Notes: generated from the sequence alone by a model not told the origin. A DNA stretch of 64,000 nucleotides from Sphingomonas sp. NFR15 (GCF_900103265.1 NZ_FMWX01000002.1:248001-312000); one strand, 5' to 3'; shown: positions 9,247 through 18,063, counted from the stretch's first letter. Numbers and translations: made by a program.

Positions 9247-9981
9247 TCAGTCGGTGGATTCGTCCGCCGCGGGGCCGACGCCGACCGGGATCGTCTTGAT
9301 CGAACGGTCCTGCGCGGCGAGCAGATAATCGGCGTTCTGGAGGAACGGGACCGGATTGACCGCATGCCCGTCGATGCGGACCTCATAGTGAAGATGCGGG
9401 CCGGTCGAGCGACCGGTCGAACCGATCAGCGCGATCAACTGGCCGCGATGGACACGGGTGTTGGCGGGCACGAGAATCTTCGAGAGGTGGCCGTAGCGCG
9501 TCTGGATGCCCTTGCCGTGGTCGATCTCGACCATGTTGCCGTAACCGCCGGCGCGCTCGGCGCGATCGACATAGCCATCGGCGGTGGCATAGACCGGGGT
9601 ACCGATCGGGCCGGGGATGTCGACGCCCGCGTGCATCGCCGCGGTGCCGCGGAACGGATCGGAGCGGATGCCGAAATTGCTGGTGTAGGCGAGATGCTCG
9701 ACCGGCTGGACCGAGGGGATGGCGATCAGGCCATGATCGACCGTATCGAGTTTCTTCCACGTCTGGAACAGCGAGCGGAACTGCACGTCGGCGCGCATGT
9801 CGGCGGCGGCATCGGCGCTGTCGGCGGCGCGGGCGACACCGCATGCGGAGAAGCACATCGCAACGCCGGCGACACCCGCCAGCATCGTGAAGGCTTTATC
9901 TGCGACGGACTTCCGGGCGGTGAAGAAAGACCCGAGACGCGCGATGAGGTGCGCGCCAGACATAGTGGTAAGTTTGTTCAT
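9247..9981 (-). CDS. M23-family metallopeptidase (LytM/peptidoglycan endopeptidase type)
   Basis: This 244-residue exported protein probably hydrolyses peptidoglycan cross-links. The N terminus carries a long basic region and a hydrophobic segment (about residues 31-50) ending near GVARA, consistent with a signal peptide. The LytM domain has the Zn ligands in MHAGVDIPG (HxxxD) and in HLHYEVR (HxH). The core glycine-rich strand GGYGNMVEIDHG is intact, so the enzyme should be active rather than a degenerate activator. The segment FSAC could also be read as a weak lipobox. The gene is monocistronic with its own terminator. Confidence 0.88.
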   Translation of the reverse strand: MNKLTTMSGAHLIARLGSFFTARKSVADKAFTMLAGVAGVAMCFSACGVARAADSADAAADMRADVQFRSLFQTWKKLDTVDHGLIAIPSVQPVEHLAYTSNFGIRSDPFRGTAAMHAGVDIPGPIGTPVYATADGYVDRAERAGGYGNMVEIDHGKGIQTRYGHLSKILVPANTRVHRGQLIALIGSTGRSTGPHLHYEVRIDGHAVNPVPFLQNADYLLAAQDRSIKTIPVGVGPAADESTD

Positions 9982-10088
9982 CTGTCCCCGGCGACCGTTA
10001 TGCGTATGCCGGAAGACGACGGCACCCGCCCCATGTGTCCGGCTCGCAGCCCCTCCACGTCCGGACGCACAACACCTGCCCTGCTTTG

Positions 10089-10886
10089 TTATGCGGTAGC
10101 AAGCGCCTGATAGTAATCACGCGTCAAACCGGCTGCGTCGCGCGCCGAGTCGTTGAACGGCGGTTTCAGTTCCCCGCGGAAATGCCGCGAAAGCAGCTCT
10201 TTCCAATAAGGTTCGGGGGCTATGCCACGGTCGGCGCAACCGGATTCGAACCATTTGGTTCCCATCCTGACGTGGCGAATCTCATCGGCGAAGATCCGGC
10301 GAAGGATCGCTGCGGTAGCGCTATCGCCGGCGGCATCGGCGCGCGCGATCATGTCGGGCGTTACGTCGAGGCCGCGCGCCTCCAGCACCATCGGCACGAT
10401 CGCGAGCCGCGCGAGCGGATCGGCTGCGGTTTCGAGCGCCGCTTCCCATAATCCGTCGTGCGCGGGCAGCGCGCCGTAGCGGCTGCCGAGCGCGCGCAGG
10501 CGGCGGTCGATCAGCGCGAAGTGCATCGCCTCGTCGGCGCCGACCGCGAGCCAGTCGGTCGTGAACTCGGGCGCGAAGCGCGCGCCGAACCGGCCGGCCA
10601 TGTCGAAGGCGAGATCGATCGCGACGAACTCGATATGGGCGAGCGCGTGCAGCAGGGCGATCCGGCCGTGCAGCGAGCCCTTGCCGCGCCTCGGCATCCG
10701 ATTGGGGGCGAGCAGTTTGGGTTCGGCCGGGCGGGCGGGCCGATCGGGCATCGCGCCGCCATCCACGCTTGCGAATTGGCCGCGCCGCCACCCGCGCGCG
10801 GTGGCACGCGCGCGCTTGACCTTGGCCGCTGGATCGGCGGTCTCCAACACCTCGCGGATCGCGGCGGAGACGCTCGGCAGGGTCAC
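10089..10886 (-). CDS. DUF455 family ferritin-like protein
   Basis: The 265-residue protein belongs to DUF455, a ferritin-like diiron helical-bundle family of unknown reaction. Candidate metal-binding residues are in HALAHIEFVAIDL (E and H), GADEAMHFALI, VLEARGLDVTP and FADEIRHVRMG. They give the repeated ExxH pattern of ferritin-like proteins. The start is a GTG whose GTGA overlaps the stop codon of the peroxiredoxin gene, so translation is probably coupled. Pairing with a peroxiredoxin suggests a role in oxidative or iron stress, which is inference from position only. Confidence 0.85.
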   Translation of the reverse strand: MTLPSVSAAIREVLETADPAAKVKRARATARGWRRGQFASVDGGAMPDRPARPAEPKLLAPNRMPRRGKGSLHGRIALLHALAHIEFVAIDLAFDMAGRFGARFAPEFTTDWLAVGADEAMHFALIDRRLRALGSRYGALPAHDGLWEAALETAADPLARLAIVPMVLEARGLDVTPDMIARADAAGDSATAAILRRIFADEIRHVRMGTKWFESGCADRGIAPEPYWKELLSRHFRGELKPPFNDSARDAAGLTRDYYQALATA

Positions 10887-11350
10887 CCCAGCGCCCGCGC
10901 CGCCGCCAGCACCTGCTCGGCATGGCCCGCGACGCGCACCTTGCGCCACGCCTGCGCGAGCGTGCCGTCGGCGGCGAACAGGAAGGTCGCGCGTTCGACG
11001 CCCATATAGGTGCGGCCGTACATGCTCTTTTCGACCCACACGCCGAACGCCTCCATCACGAGATGCGCCTCGTCGCTGGCGAGCGGCACGGTCAGATCAT
11101 ATTTGGCGGCGAACTTGGCGTGCTTTGCGGGCGTGTCCGGCGAGACGCCGAGCAGCTCGACGCCGGCGGCGCGAAAGTCGGGCAAGAGCGCGCTGAAGTC
11201 CTGCGCTTCGCGGGTGCAGCCGGTGGTGTCGTCCTTGGGATAGAAATAGAGCACGAACGGCGCGCCGACCTTGTCGCACAGCCGCAGCACCGCGCCGTCC
11301 GCGCCGGCCAGTTCGAGATCGGGGAGCGCGTCACCCTGTTCAATCGCCAT
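10883..11350 (-). CDS. bcp: Peroxiredoxin, Bcp/PrxQ type
   Basis: This thiol peroxidase reduces H2O2 and organic hydroperoxides using a thioredoxin-type donor. The 155-residue protein has the peroxidatic Cys in YFYPKDDTTGCTREAQ. Normal 2-Cys PrxQ members have a second Cys five residues later; here that position is Ala/Gln (GCTREAQDF), so this is a 1-Cys-type Bcp. Two adjacent ATGs are possible; the second has better spacing to AGGAG. The start overlaps the glnE end by about 11 bases, and the end overlaps the DUF455 gene by 4. Confidence 0.92.
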   Translation of the reverse strand: MAIEQGDALPDLELAGADGAVLRLCDKVGAPFVLYFYPKDDTTGCTREAQDFSALLPDFRAAGVELLGVSPDTPAKHAKFAAKYDLTVPLASDEAHLVMEAFGVWVEKSMYGRTYMGVERATFLFAADGTLAQAWRKVRVAGHAEQVLAAARALG

Positions 11351-14027
11351 CATCGTCTCCTGTCGCCACGCTGGCCAGACATGCGACGACCTCCTGCCGG
11401 GTCGCGGCGAAGCTGGCAACCACCGCATCCCAATCCGCCATGCCTAGCGCGCGGGCGATCAGCGCCTGCGTCGGCGGCGGCGGCGTTTCCGCATCGGGTG
11501 CGACCAGCCGGAGCGTCACGATCAGGCGGGTGAGGAACTGTTCGGCCGCGATCAGCCCCGCCGGGGCGAGCCCCTGCCCCACCAATGCGGCGATGGCGCG
11601 GCCGAGATCGGTATCGAAGCCGGTACGCCGGGTGAGTTGGAGGATGTGGACCGCGAATTCCAGATCGACGAGGCCGCCGGGGAGCAGCTTGGCGTCGAGC
11701 GGACCGGTCGGCGGCTTGTGCTTGGCCATTTCGGCGCGCATGCCCCGCGCCTCAGCCGCCACATCGCGCTCGGGCCGCTCGCCGCGCAGCACCGCGTCGA
11801 TCACCGCCGTCACCGCGCCGCGCGCTTGCGGAGAGCCGAACACCGGCCGCGCGCGGGTGAGCGCCATATGCTCCCATGTCCACGCGCTCTCGCGCTGATA
11901 GCGCGCGAAGCCGTCGAGCGAGACGCTGAGCGGCCCCTGCGTCCCCGACGGGCGCAGCCGCGTGTCAACATCATAGAGCGGCCCGAATGCGGTCGCGGCG
12001 GACAGCGCGCTCGTCACGCGCTGCGCGAGGCGATTGTAGTAGAGGACCGCGCCGAGCGGCTTGGGACCGTCGGATTCGGCACGGTAATCGCCGGTGAAGA
12101 GATAAACGAGGTCGAGATCGGACGCATGGGTAAGCACGCCCCCGCCGAGCCGGCCGAACGCGAGGATGACCAGTTCGCTTGCCGGCACCACGCCATGCGC
12201 GGCGACGAACTCGGCGATGGTCGCCGCCGCCAGCACCTCGATCGCCGCCTCCGCGACGCGCGCATAGCCGGCCCCCACCTCCAGCGGATCGCTGACGCCC
12301 GCGACGATCTGCGTGCCGAGCGCGAACCGCTTTTCACCGACGATGCGGCGGACATGATCGAGCCGCGCCTGATAATCGCTGCCGCCGCGCATTTCGGCGG
12401 CGAGCGCGGCGACATCGCCGACCGGGCCGAGCGCGCTCGCGTCGATCAGCCCGTCGATCAGTTCGGGCCGGCGCGCCAGCGCATCCGCGAGCGTGGACGC
12501 ATGACTGAGGATCAGCGCGAGCAGCCGCGCGAGCGCGGGACGCGCCTCCAGCAAGCGGAAGAAGTTGATCGCGCTGGACAGGTGCGAGAGCATCGTGTCG
12601 AGCCGCGCGATCGCGACGCCGGGATCGGGTGCGCGGCCCAGCGCCTCGATCAGCCCCGGCAGCACCGCCTCCAGCGCCGAACGCGCGGCTTCGCTGCGCA
12701 GCGCCGGATAGGTGCCCGCGCGCCATTGCCCGATCGCCCGCGCCGCCGCGGCCGGATCGACGAAACCGGCAGTGGCCAGTTGCGCGGCGAGGTGAGCGGC
12801 ATCGAACGACATCGCATCGCCCTCGGGTGGGTCGAGCGCGTCGTAGCTGGCGCCAACGCGCGCGACATGGGGGCGTAGCAGCGCAAGCAGCGCCGCCCCG
12901 TCGCCGAGGCCGTGCAGGCGCGCGAGCGCGTCCAGCGCATCGCCTTGCGGCAAGTGATGTGTCTGACGATCCTCGACCATCTGGACGCGATGCTCGAGCG
13001 TGCGCAGCAGGACGTAAGCCTCCGACAGCGTCGTTGCCTCGTCCCGGCCGATCCGGCCGGCGTTCGCGAGCGCAGCCAGCGCATCGCGCGTCGCCGGCGC
13101 GCGCAACGCGGGATCGCGCCCACCGTGGATCAACTGGTGAATCTGCGCAAAGAATTCGATCTCGCGAATGCCGCCGCGCCCGCGCTTGAGATCGAAGCCC
13201 GCGCCAAACGCCTGCCCGCGCGCATGATGATCGCGGATGCGGCGCGAGATGCCGCGAATCTCCCCGATCGTGCCGAAATCGAGCGCGCGCCGCCAGATGA
13301 ACGGCTGGATCGCGCCGAGAAAGCGCGCGCCCAACGCAAGGTCGCCCGCAGCCGCGCGCGCACGGATGAACGCGGCGCGCTCCCACGGAAGCGCGAGCGA
13401 TTCGTAATAGGAGATCGCGGCATCGACGGGCAGCGCGATCGGGGTCGCTTCGGGCGACGGGCGCAGCCGCAGATCGACGCGCAGCACATAGCCGTCGCCG
13501 TCGCGCGCCTGGAGCAGTTCGACCACGCGCCGCGCGATGCGCACCGCCGCCTCGCCGACATCCTCGCGCGGGCGGCACGGCAGCGTTGCGGGATCGAAGA
13601 TCAGAATCGGATCGATATCGGACGAATAATTGAGTTCGCGGCTCCCCTGTTTGCCGAGCGCGATGGCCGCGAAGCCGCGCGGCTCGGCCTCGGGCGTGCG
13701 TTCGGCGATGGCCGCGCGGATCGCGGCGTCGAGCGCGCGATCGGCGAAATCGCTCAGCGCGTGGGTCACCCCCGTGAGATCATAGACGCCGGCGAGATCG
13801 GCGATCGCGACAATCAGCGCGAGCCGTCGCCGCTCGCGGCGCAGCCGGGTCGCGATCGGCAAGCCGGTTTCGGACACCGCGACCGCATCGAGCGCTGGGA
13901 GCACGCCTGCGGCGAACTGCTCGGCGAGATCGGGTTCGCGCTGCAGCGACAGCGCCAGATACGGCGCATATGCGCGCGCACGCCCGAGCGCATCGATGAC
14001 GTTGGAGGCTCGAACCGTGTCCTGCAT
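11340..14027 (-). CDS. glnE: Glutamine-synthetase adenylyltransferase/deadenylase
   Basis: GlnE attaches and removes AMP on glutamine synthetase in response to PII and glutamine. The 895-residue protein has the two nucleotidyltransferase domains of the family. The N-terminal deadenylase site is GSRELNYSSDIDPILI, around residues 130-145. The C-terminal adenylylase site is GRLGGGVLTHASDLDL, around residues 625-640. The length is slightly below the E. coli value of 946 with both active-site DxD motifs intact. It starts a three-gene operon (glnE-bcp-DUF455) with overlapping ends. Confidence 0.95.
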   Translation of the reverse strand: MQDTVRASNVIDALGRARAYAPYLALSLQREPDLAEQFAAGVLPALDAVAVSETGLPIATRLRRERRRLALIVAIADLAGVYDLTGVTHALSDFADRALDAAIRAAIAERTPEAEPRGFAAIALGKQGSRELNYSSDIDPILIFDPATLPCRPREDVGEAAVRIARRVVELLQARDGDGYVLRVDLRLRPSPEATPIALPVDAAISYYESLALPWERAAFIRARAAAGDLALGARFLGAIQPFIWRRALDFGTIGEIRGISRRIRDHHARGQAFGAGFDLKRGRGGIREIEFFAQIHQLIHGGRDPALRAPATRDALAALANAGRIGRDEATTLSEAYVLLRTLEHRVQMVEDRQTHHLPQGDALDALARLHGLGDGAALLALLRPHVARVGASYDALDPPEGDAMSFDAAHLAAQLATAGFVDPAAAARAIGQWRAGTYPALRSEAARSALEAVLPGLIEALGRAPDPGVAIARLDTMLSHLSSAINFFRLLEARPALARLLALILSHASTLADALARRPELIDGLIDASALGPVGDVAALAAEMRGGSDYQARLDHVRRIVGEKRFALGTQIVAGVSDPLEVGAGYARVAEAAIEVLAAATIAEFVAAHGVVPASELVILAFGRLGGGVLTHASDLDLVYLFTGDYRAESDGPKPLGAVLYYNRLAQRVTSALSAATAFGPLYDVDTRLRPSGTQGPLSVSLDGFARYQRESAWTWEHMALTRARPVFGSPQARGAVTAVIDAVLRGERPERDVAAEARGMRAEMAKHKPPTGPLDAKLLPGGLVDLEFAVHILQLTRRTGFDTDLGRAIAALVGQGLAPAGLIAAEQFLTRLIVTLRLVAPDAETPPPPTQALIARALGMADWDAVVASFAATRQEVVACLASVATGDDDGD

Positions 14028-14101
14028 GTTACGCCATCGGTTTCATGTTGCCGTTTCGTGGCGGAAAGCAACAAATTCGCTGTTGATTGGTTTTTATCGT
14101 C

Positions 14102-14290
14102 ATGACGATGAAGTCAAACCATACCACAGGGACCGCGACGCCGATGCGCTTCGCCATCCCGACCCCGCGCCGCAGCGACGCGATCAGCGGCGCGCTTCGC
14201 TGCGCGTTCGAAGCGCCCGCCGACGAGCGCGACTTCATCATGCTGCTTCATCATATCGATCATGCCGACGAGATGATGCGGCGGATCTGA
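14102..14290 (+). CDS. Possible small protein, unknown
   Basis: This is a 62-codon open frame divergent from glnE. Possible starts are ATG 14102, 14108 and 14144, none with a clear ribosome-binding site. The shortest form begins MRFAIPTPRRSDAISG. The C-terminal part is acidic and His/Met-rich (MLLHHIDHADEMMRR). It ends 19 bases before the convergent ecfG stop, so it fits the space between two genes well. I recognise no family; coding status is uncertain. Confidence 0.4.
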   Translation: MTMKSNHTTGTATPMRFAIPTPRRSDAISGALRCAFEAPADERDFIMLLHHIDHADEMMRRI

Positions 14291-14309
14291 ACGAACGGCC
14301 GCCCGTCGG

Positions 14310-14960
14310 TCAGGCGTCGCGATCGCGGCTCAGATCGTCGACCTCGCCCATGATCGTGTCAAGCGCGGTCATGCCGGGTTCGTTGCTGTGGGTGCGGCGC
14401 GACGGCAAGCTATTGTCGCTCATCAGCGCCTCGAGCGCGACGCGGCCGCGCGCGACGCGGCTCTTGATCGTGCCGACCGCGACGCCGCAGATTTCGGCCG
14501 CTTCCTCATAAGCGAAGCCACCCGCGCCGACCAGGATCAGCGCCTCTCGTTGCGGCTGCGGCAGATGCAGCAACGCGCGCTGCATGTCGCCGAGCTCGAC
14601 GTGGCGATCCTGGCTCGCGGGCGCGGCGAGAATCCGGTCGGCGACGAGATCGTCCCACTCGCCCTTGAAGCGCGCGCGGCGCATCTGCGAGAGATAAAGG
14701 TTGCGCAGGATGATGAAGGTCCAGGCGCGCATGTTGGTGCCCGCCTGAAAACGCTGGCGCGCCGCCCACGCCTTCATCAGCGTTTCCTGCACCAGATCGT
14801 CGGCGAGATCGCGGCTGCCCGACAGCGAGCGACCAAACGCGCGCAGATGCGGGATCACTTGCGCGAGCTGCGCCTTGAAGTCCTTATCGGAGAGCGCGAC
14901 GTGCTCCACCGCGGCGGGGGCTTCCTCGTCATCGGTATCGCGAGCGTCAGTCATCAACAT
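14310..14960 (-). CDS. ecfG: General stress response sigma factor, EcfG type (ECF15 group)
   Basis: This ECF sigma factor directs RNA polymerase to general stress promoters (GGAAC-N16/17-CGTT type) and is held inactive by NepR. The 216-residue protein has sigma-2 (about residues 35-100: FGRSLSGSRDLADDLVQETLMKA and the WTFIILRNLYLSQMRR stretch) and sigma-4 (about 130-190: LILVGAGGFAYEEAAEICG then GTIKSRVARGR). Identity rests on these domains and on the neighbouring phyR, nepR and kinase genes. The ATG at 14960 has GGAA four bases upstream; an ATG two codons later is also possible. No GGAAC/CGTT promoter was seen directly ahead of it. Confidence 0.93.
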   Translation of the reverse strand: MLMTDARDTDDEEAPAAVEHVALSDKDFKAQLAQVIPHLRAFGRSLSGSRDLADDLVQETLMKAWAARQRFQAGTNMRAWTFIILRNLYLSQMRRARFKGEWDDLVADRILAAPASQDRHVELGDMQRALLHLPQPQREALILVGAGGFAYEEAAEICGVAVGTIKSRVARGRVALEALMSDNSLPSRRTHSNEPGMTALDTIMGEVDDLSRDRDA

Positions 14961-15047
14961 CCGTTTCCATTCCCGGTACACAACATGGTGATGGGGGCGT
15001 GCAAAGTCCATCCACTGTTCAGGCGCCAATCCCGCACGGAACTGGCC

Positions 15048-15194
15048 CTAACGACCGCCCCATAGCAGAACGATCGCAAACAGCACGATGACAAGAATCA
15101 AGGATATACCCAGAACATAGCGCGTGACGTGCGGGGTCGCCCCACTGCGCGCCTCGGTTCCACTGATCTCGGTGGGGTCTTCTTCCTGGGCCAT
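15048..15194 (-). CDS. 48-residue single-pass membrane peptide between phyR and ecfG
   Basis: This short open frame runs from ATG to TAG. It begins MAQEEDPTEISGTEARSG, an acidic polar N terminus of about 25 residues, and ends in one strongly hydrophobic helix (about 26-45, YVLGISLILVIVLFAIVLLW) with a Gly-Gly-Arg C terminus. The layout predicts a small inner-membrane peptide. It lies on the same strand as its neighbours, 61 bases after phyR and 87 bases before ecfG. I know no named family. Its position inside the stress locus suggests a stress-regulated or signalling-related membrane peptide. Confidence 0.65.
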   Translation of the reverse strand: MAQEEDPTEISGTEARSGATPHVTRYVLGISLILVIVLFAIVLLWGGR

Positions 15195-15255
15195 GCGGGT
15201 TTCAACCGACGAAAACCGTTTTGGCTCCGTACTGGTTGGAACCCGCGTAAAAAAA

Positions 15256-16059
15256 TCAGGCCGGTACGGTCGCCGAATCGAAGAACAGCGCCTGGCTGAT
15301 CGCCGCCTTCACCGTCGAGCGCTGGAACGGCTTGGTGATGAGGAAGGTCGGCTCGGGCCGTTCACCGGTCAGCAGCCGCTCGGGGAAGGCGGTGATGAAG
15401 ATCACCGGAACCGAGAACTCGGCGAGAATGTCCTTCACCGCGTCGATGCCGGAGCTGTCGTCGGCGAGTTGGATGTCGGCGAGAACAAGGCCGGGGCGAT
15501 CCTCCATCGCGAGCGCCACCGCTTCGTCACGCGTTACCGCGACGCCGGTGACGTCGTGGCCGAGATCGCGCACGATCGTCTCGATATCCATCGCGATGAT
15601 CGGCTCGTCCTCGATGATGAGGACGCGGCTGCGGGTTTGCTTCTCGATTTCGGTGAGCGCCTCGGCGACGAGTGCCTCGACCTCATTGACATCGACGTCG
15701 ATCAGATAGGCGGCGTCCTCGGGCGTGAAGCCCTCCATCGCCGTGAGCAACAGCGCCTGGCGCGACAGTGGCGTCATCCGCGCGAGGCGCGCGCGGGCGA
15801 TCGCCTCGGCATCGGCCTGCGGATCGACATTCGCCTCGTCGGCGGCCTCGTCATAATTCGCCGAGGTCCAGATCGCCTGGAACATGCGGTACAACCCGAG
15901 CCGCGGATCGACATCGCGGGGGAATTCGGCCGGCGCGGCGACGATCGCCTCGAGCGTGGCGCGCACGTAGCGATCGCCCTGCGCCTGGCTGCCGGTCAGT
16001 GCGCGCCCATAACGCCGGAGGAAAGGGAGATGGGGTGCGAGCTGTTGTCCTAGCGACAT
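15256..16059 (-). CDS. phyR: Anti-anti-sigma response regulator PhyR
   Basis: PhyR is the partner switch of the alphaproteobacterial general stress response; when phosphorylated it binds NepR and frees EcfG. The 267-residue protein has a sigma-like N-terminal domain (about residues 1-130: LPFLRRYGRALTGSQAQGD, LDPRLGLYRMFQAIW-like) and a C-terminal receiver. The receiver acidic pocket is IIEDEPIIAMD, and the phospho-acceptor is Asp195 in VLADIQLADDSS. The conserved K is in FLITKPFQRS. The ATG chosen is preceded by GGAGGA. It is divergent from nepR. Confidence 0.96.
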   Translation of the reverse strand: MSLGQQLAPHLPFLRRYGRALTGSQAQGDRYVRATLEAIVAAPAEFPRDVDPRLGLYRMFQAIWTSANYDEAADEANVDPQADAEAIARARLARMTPLSRQALLLTAMEGFTPEDAAYLIDVDVNEVEALVAEALTEIEKQTRSRVLIIEDEPIIAMDIETIVRDLGHDVTGVAVTRDEAVALAMEDRPGLVLADIQLADDSSGIDAVKDILAEFSVPVIFITAFPERLLTGERPEPTFLITKPFQRSTVKAAISQALFFDSATVPA

Positions 16060-16169
16060 GACTGTCGTTGTCCTCCGTGAGATAAGGCCGCCCCTTCTGG
16101 AAGCGCGGGGTCGGCAATGCAACGCGAAACGGGCGGAAAACGACGCCCCGGCTTTTTCGCATCGCAGGT

Positions 16170-16194
16170 GGAACAATCAAAGCGCTCTTTGGTT
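16170..16194 (+). promoter_or_regulatory. Probable EcfG-dependent promoter of nepR-phyP
   Basis: The sequence has GGAAC at 16170-16174, a 16-base spacer, then GGTT (16191-16194). The general stress consensus is GGAAC-N16/17-CGTT, so one base of the -10 differs. The nepR start lies 84 bases downstream. This fits autoregulation of the stress locus, as known for related bacteria. Confidence 0.6.
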
Positions 16195-16277
16195 TCATTG
16201 CCGCTACACGACGTGTACTAACCACCGCTTCCAGCCGAAAACCGGCTGGCCATGTTTCGAAAACCCGGCGTTGCCGG

Positions 16278-16457
16278 ATGCCAAAGGGGACGACATTGCG
16301 TTCGGGCGACGAGTCTTCAAAAAAGCCGCCGGCCGCGCGTGCGAAGGTACAAAGCAAGGATCGCGACATGGGCGCGGCCCTTCGCAGCGTATATGAGAAA
16401 ACGGTCGAAGAAACGATCCCGCCCGAGATGCTCGATCTTCTGGGCAAGCTCGACTGA
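16278..16457 (+). CDS. nepR: Anti-sigma factor NepR
   Basis: NepR sequesters EcfG until phospho-PhyR takes its place. The 59-residue frame ends with the family signature: GAALRSVYEKTVEE followed by IPPEMLDLLGKLD. These match the two NepR helices that contact sigma and PhyR. Two starts are possible: ATG 16278 (no clear ribosome-binding site), or TTG 16296, which has AGGGGA five bases upstream and would give 53 residues. The gene is too small to stand out among open frames but lies exactly where NepR is expected, 4 bases ahead of the kinase start and divergent from phyR. Confidence 0.88.
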   Translation: MPKGTTLRSGDESSKKPPAARAKVQSKDRDMGAALRSVYEKTVEETIPPEMLDLLGKLD

Positions 16458-16461
16458 CGTC

Positions 16462-18063
16462 ATGGACCAGGAAGCCGGCGCATCCGCGGCCAGTCCGACG
16501 GAGCAGCGCCGCCTCGCCGAGCGTCTCCCGACCGGGGCCAAGGTCTTTCTGATCCTGAGCGCAGCGCTGCTGCCGCTCGCGATCATTGCCTTCTTCGCTT
16601 CGCTGCGCACCACCCAGATCGCCGACGACAGCACGCGTGCGGCGCTTCGGATCGCGTCGGTCGAGAGCGCGCGCAAGGTCGGCATCGAACTGATCGGTGA
16701 CATGACGGCACTTCGGGTCGCGCTCAACGCGCTCGACACCGACGCCGCCGACGCGCCGAGCTGCGCGCGCGCGCAGGGCGTGTTCGCACCGCAGGTGGCG
16801 AGCGGGTCGCGTTTCGTGATCTCGGATGCGAAAGGCCGCCCGATCTGCGGCGCCGCCCTGCCCGACGGCATTTCCGTCAAACCCTCACGCGCCGAGCCGA
16901 TCGCCGCGCGGGTGATTCCCGGGCGCGGCGTCACGCTGGCGATCTCGGGGGCGACCTCGGGCAATCGCGGCCGCACGCATGCGGAGGCGTTCTTCCCGGC
17001 ATCCTTCCTCGCGCGCACCGCCAAGCCGAGCGCCTTCGCACCGGACTATGAGGCGCAGATCCTCGGCGGCGGGGAGACGTTGACGCTGTTCGATCTGCCG
17101 CCGCGCGAAGCACTCGAACGGCGCGGCACGCTCCGCATCGATCTCGGCATCGGCGACCTCGTCTTGCAGACGCGCGCGCGCAGCGCTCCGATCACCTCGC
17201 CGGTGCTGATCGCGATGCTGCTGCCGATCGTGATGTGGGCCGCCGCCGCCGGCATCGCCTGGCTGGTGGTCGATCGCCTGCTGATCCGCCCATTGCGCAG
17301 CCTGCGCGCCAGCGTCGCCTCGTTCACCCCCGGCGAGGAGATCAACCCCGACGCGATCACGCTGCTGCCCGCGCAGGAGATCCGCGAACTGGGCGACACG
17401 TTCCGCGCCATCAGCCGCACCGTGGCCGAGCATGAGGCGGGGCTGGCCGAAGGATTGGTGCGCCAGACCAAGCTGACCCGCGAGGTGCATCACCGCGTAA
17501 AGAACAACCTTCAGGTGATCTCGAGCCTCATCAACTTCCACGCGCGCGGCGCGCGCAGCGCGGAGGCGACCGCCGCCTATGCGTCGATCCAGCGCCGCGT
17601 CGATGCGCTGGCGGTGGTGCATCGCCACCATTTCGCCGAACTGGAGGTCAATCGCGGCCTGTCGCTGCGTTCGGTGATCGGCGAACTCGCCTCGAACATC
17701 CGCGCGACGGCACCGGAGGGAGCGACCAAGCTCAGCATCGCGATCGAGATCGCGCCGGTGCTGGCGACGCAGGACATCGCCATCGCGATATCCTTCCTCG
17801 TCACCGAGATCGTCGAGCTGTCGATGACGTCGAACCCGTCGGCGCCGATCCGCATCTCGGTGCGCGAGGGCGATACGCCCGACCGCGCGATCCTGCGCGT
17901 CGTGTCGCCGGGCCTGATCGACGGCGACGCGTTGCAGACGCTGATCGCCGAACGCTATGGCCGCGTGATCGAGGGCCTGTCGCGTCAGTTGCGATCGAAG
18001 CTGCATTACGATCCCTTCGTCGGCGCTTATGAGATCGCGGTCGCGATTACCGGCCGCGACTGA
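16462..18063 (+). CDS. phyP: PhyP-type sensor histidine kinase (HisKA_2) with degenerate ATPase domain
   Basis: The 533-residue protein has two membrane helices (about residues 29-51 and 246-272) flanking a periplasmic sensor region, then a HAMP-like linker (PLRSLRASVASF). The dimerisation domain carries the HisKA_2 H-box TREVHHRVKNNLQVISSL with His343/344. The expected ATP-binding domain is odd: the N-box position reads FLVTEIVELSMTSN and lacks the conserved Asn, and no DxGxG box follows. Known PhyP proteins also look kinase-like but act on PhyR as negative regulators, probably phosphatases. nepR is 4 bases upstream, so both share one transcript. Confidence 0.88.
   Translation: MDQEAGASAASPTEQRRLAERLPTGAKVFLILSAALLPLAIIAFFASLRTTQIADDSTRAALRIASVESARKVGIELIGDMTALRVALNALDTDAADAPSCARAQGVFAPQVASGSRFVISDAKGRPICGAALPDGISVKPSRAEPIAARVIPGRGVTLAISGATSGNRGRTHAEAFFPASFLARTAKPSAFAPDYEAQILGGGETLTLFDLPPREALERRGTLRIDLGIGDLVLQTRARSAPITSPVLIAMLLPIVMWAAAAGIAWLVVDRLLIRPLRSLRASVASFTPGEEINPDAITLLPAQEIRELGDTFRAISRTVAEHEAGLAEGLVRQTKLTREVHHRVKNNLQVISSLINFHARGARSAEATAAYASIQRRVDALAVVHRHHFAELEVNRGLSLRSVIGELASNIRATAPEGATKLSIAIEIAPVLATQDIAIAISFLVTEIVELSMTSNPSAPIRISVREGDTPDRAILRVVSPGLIDGDALQTLIAERYGRVIEGLSRQLRSKLHYDPFVGAYEIAVAITGRD

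Noticed and set aside
11637..12878. Long open frame opposite glnE
   Set aside because: Arg-rich antisense composition without family similarity; glnE is complete on the other strand.
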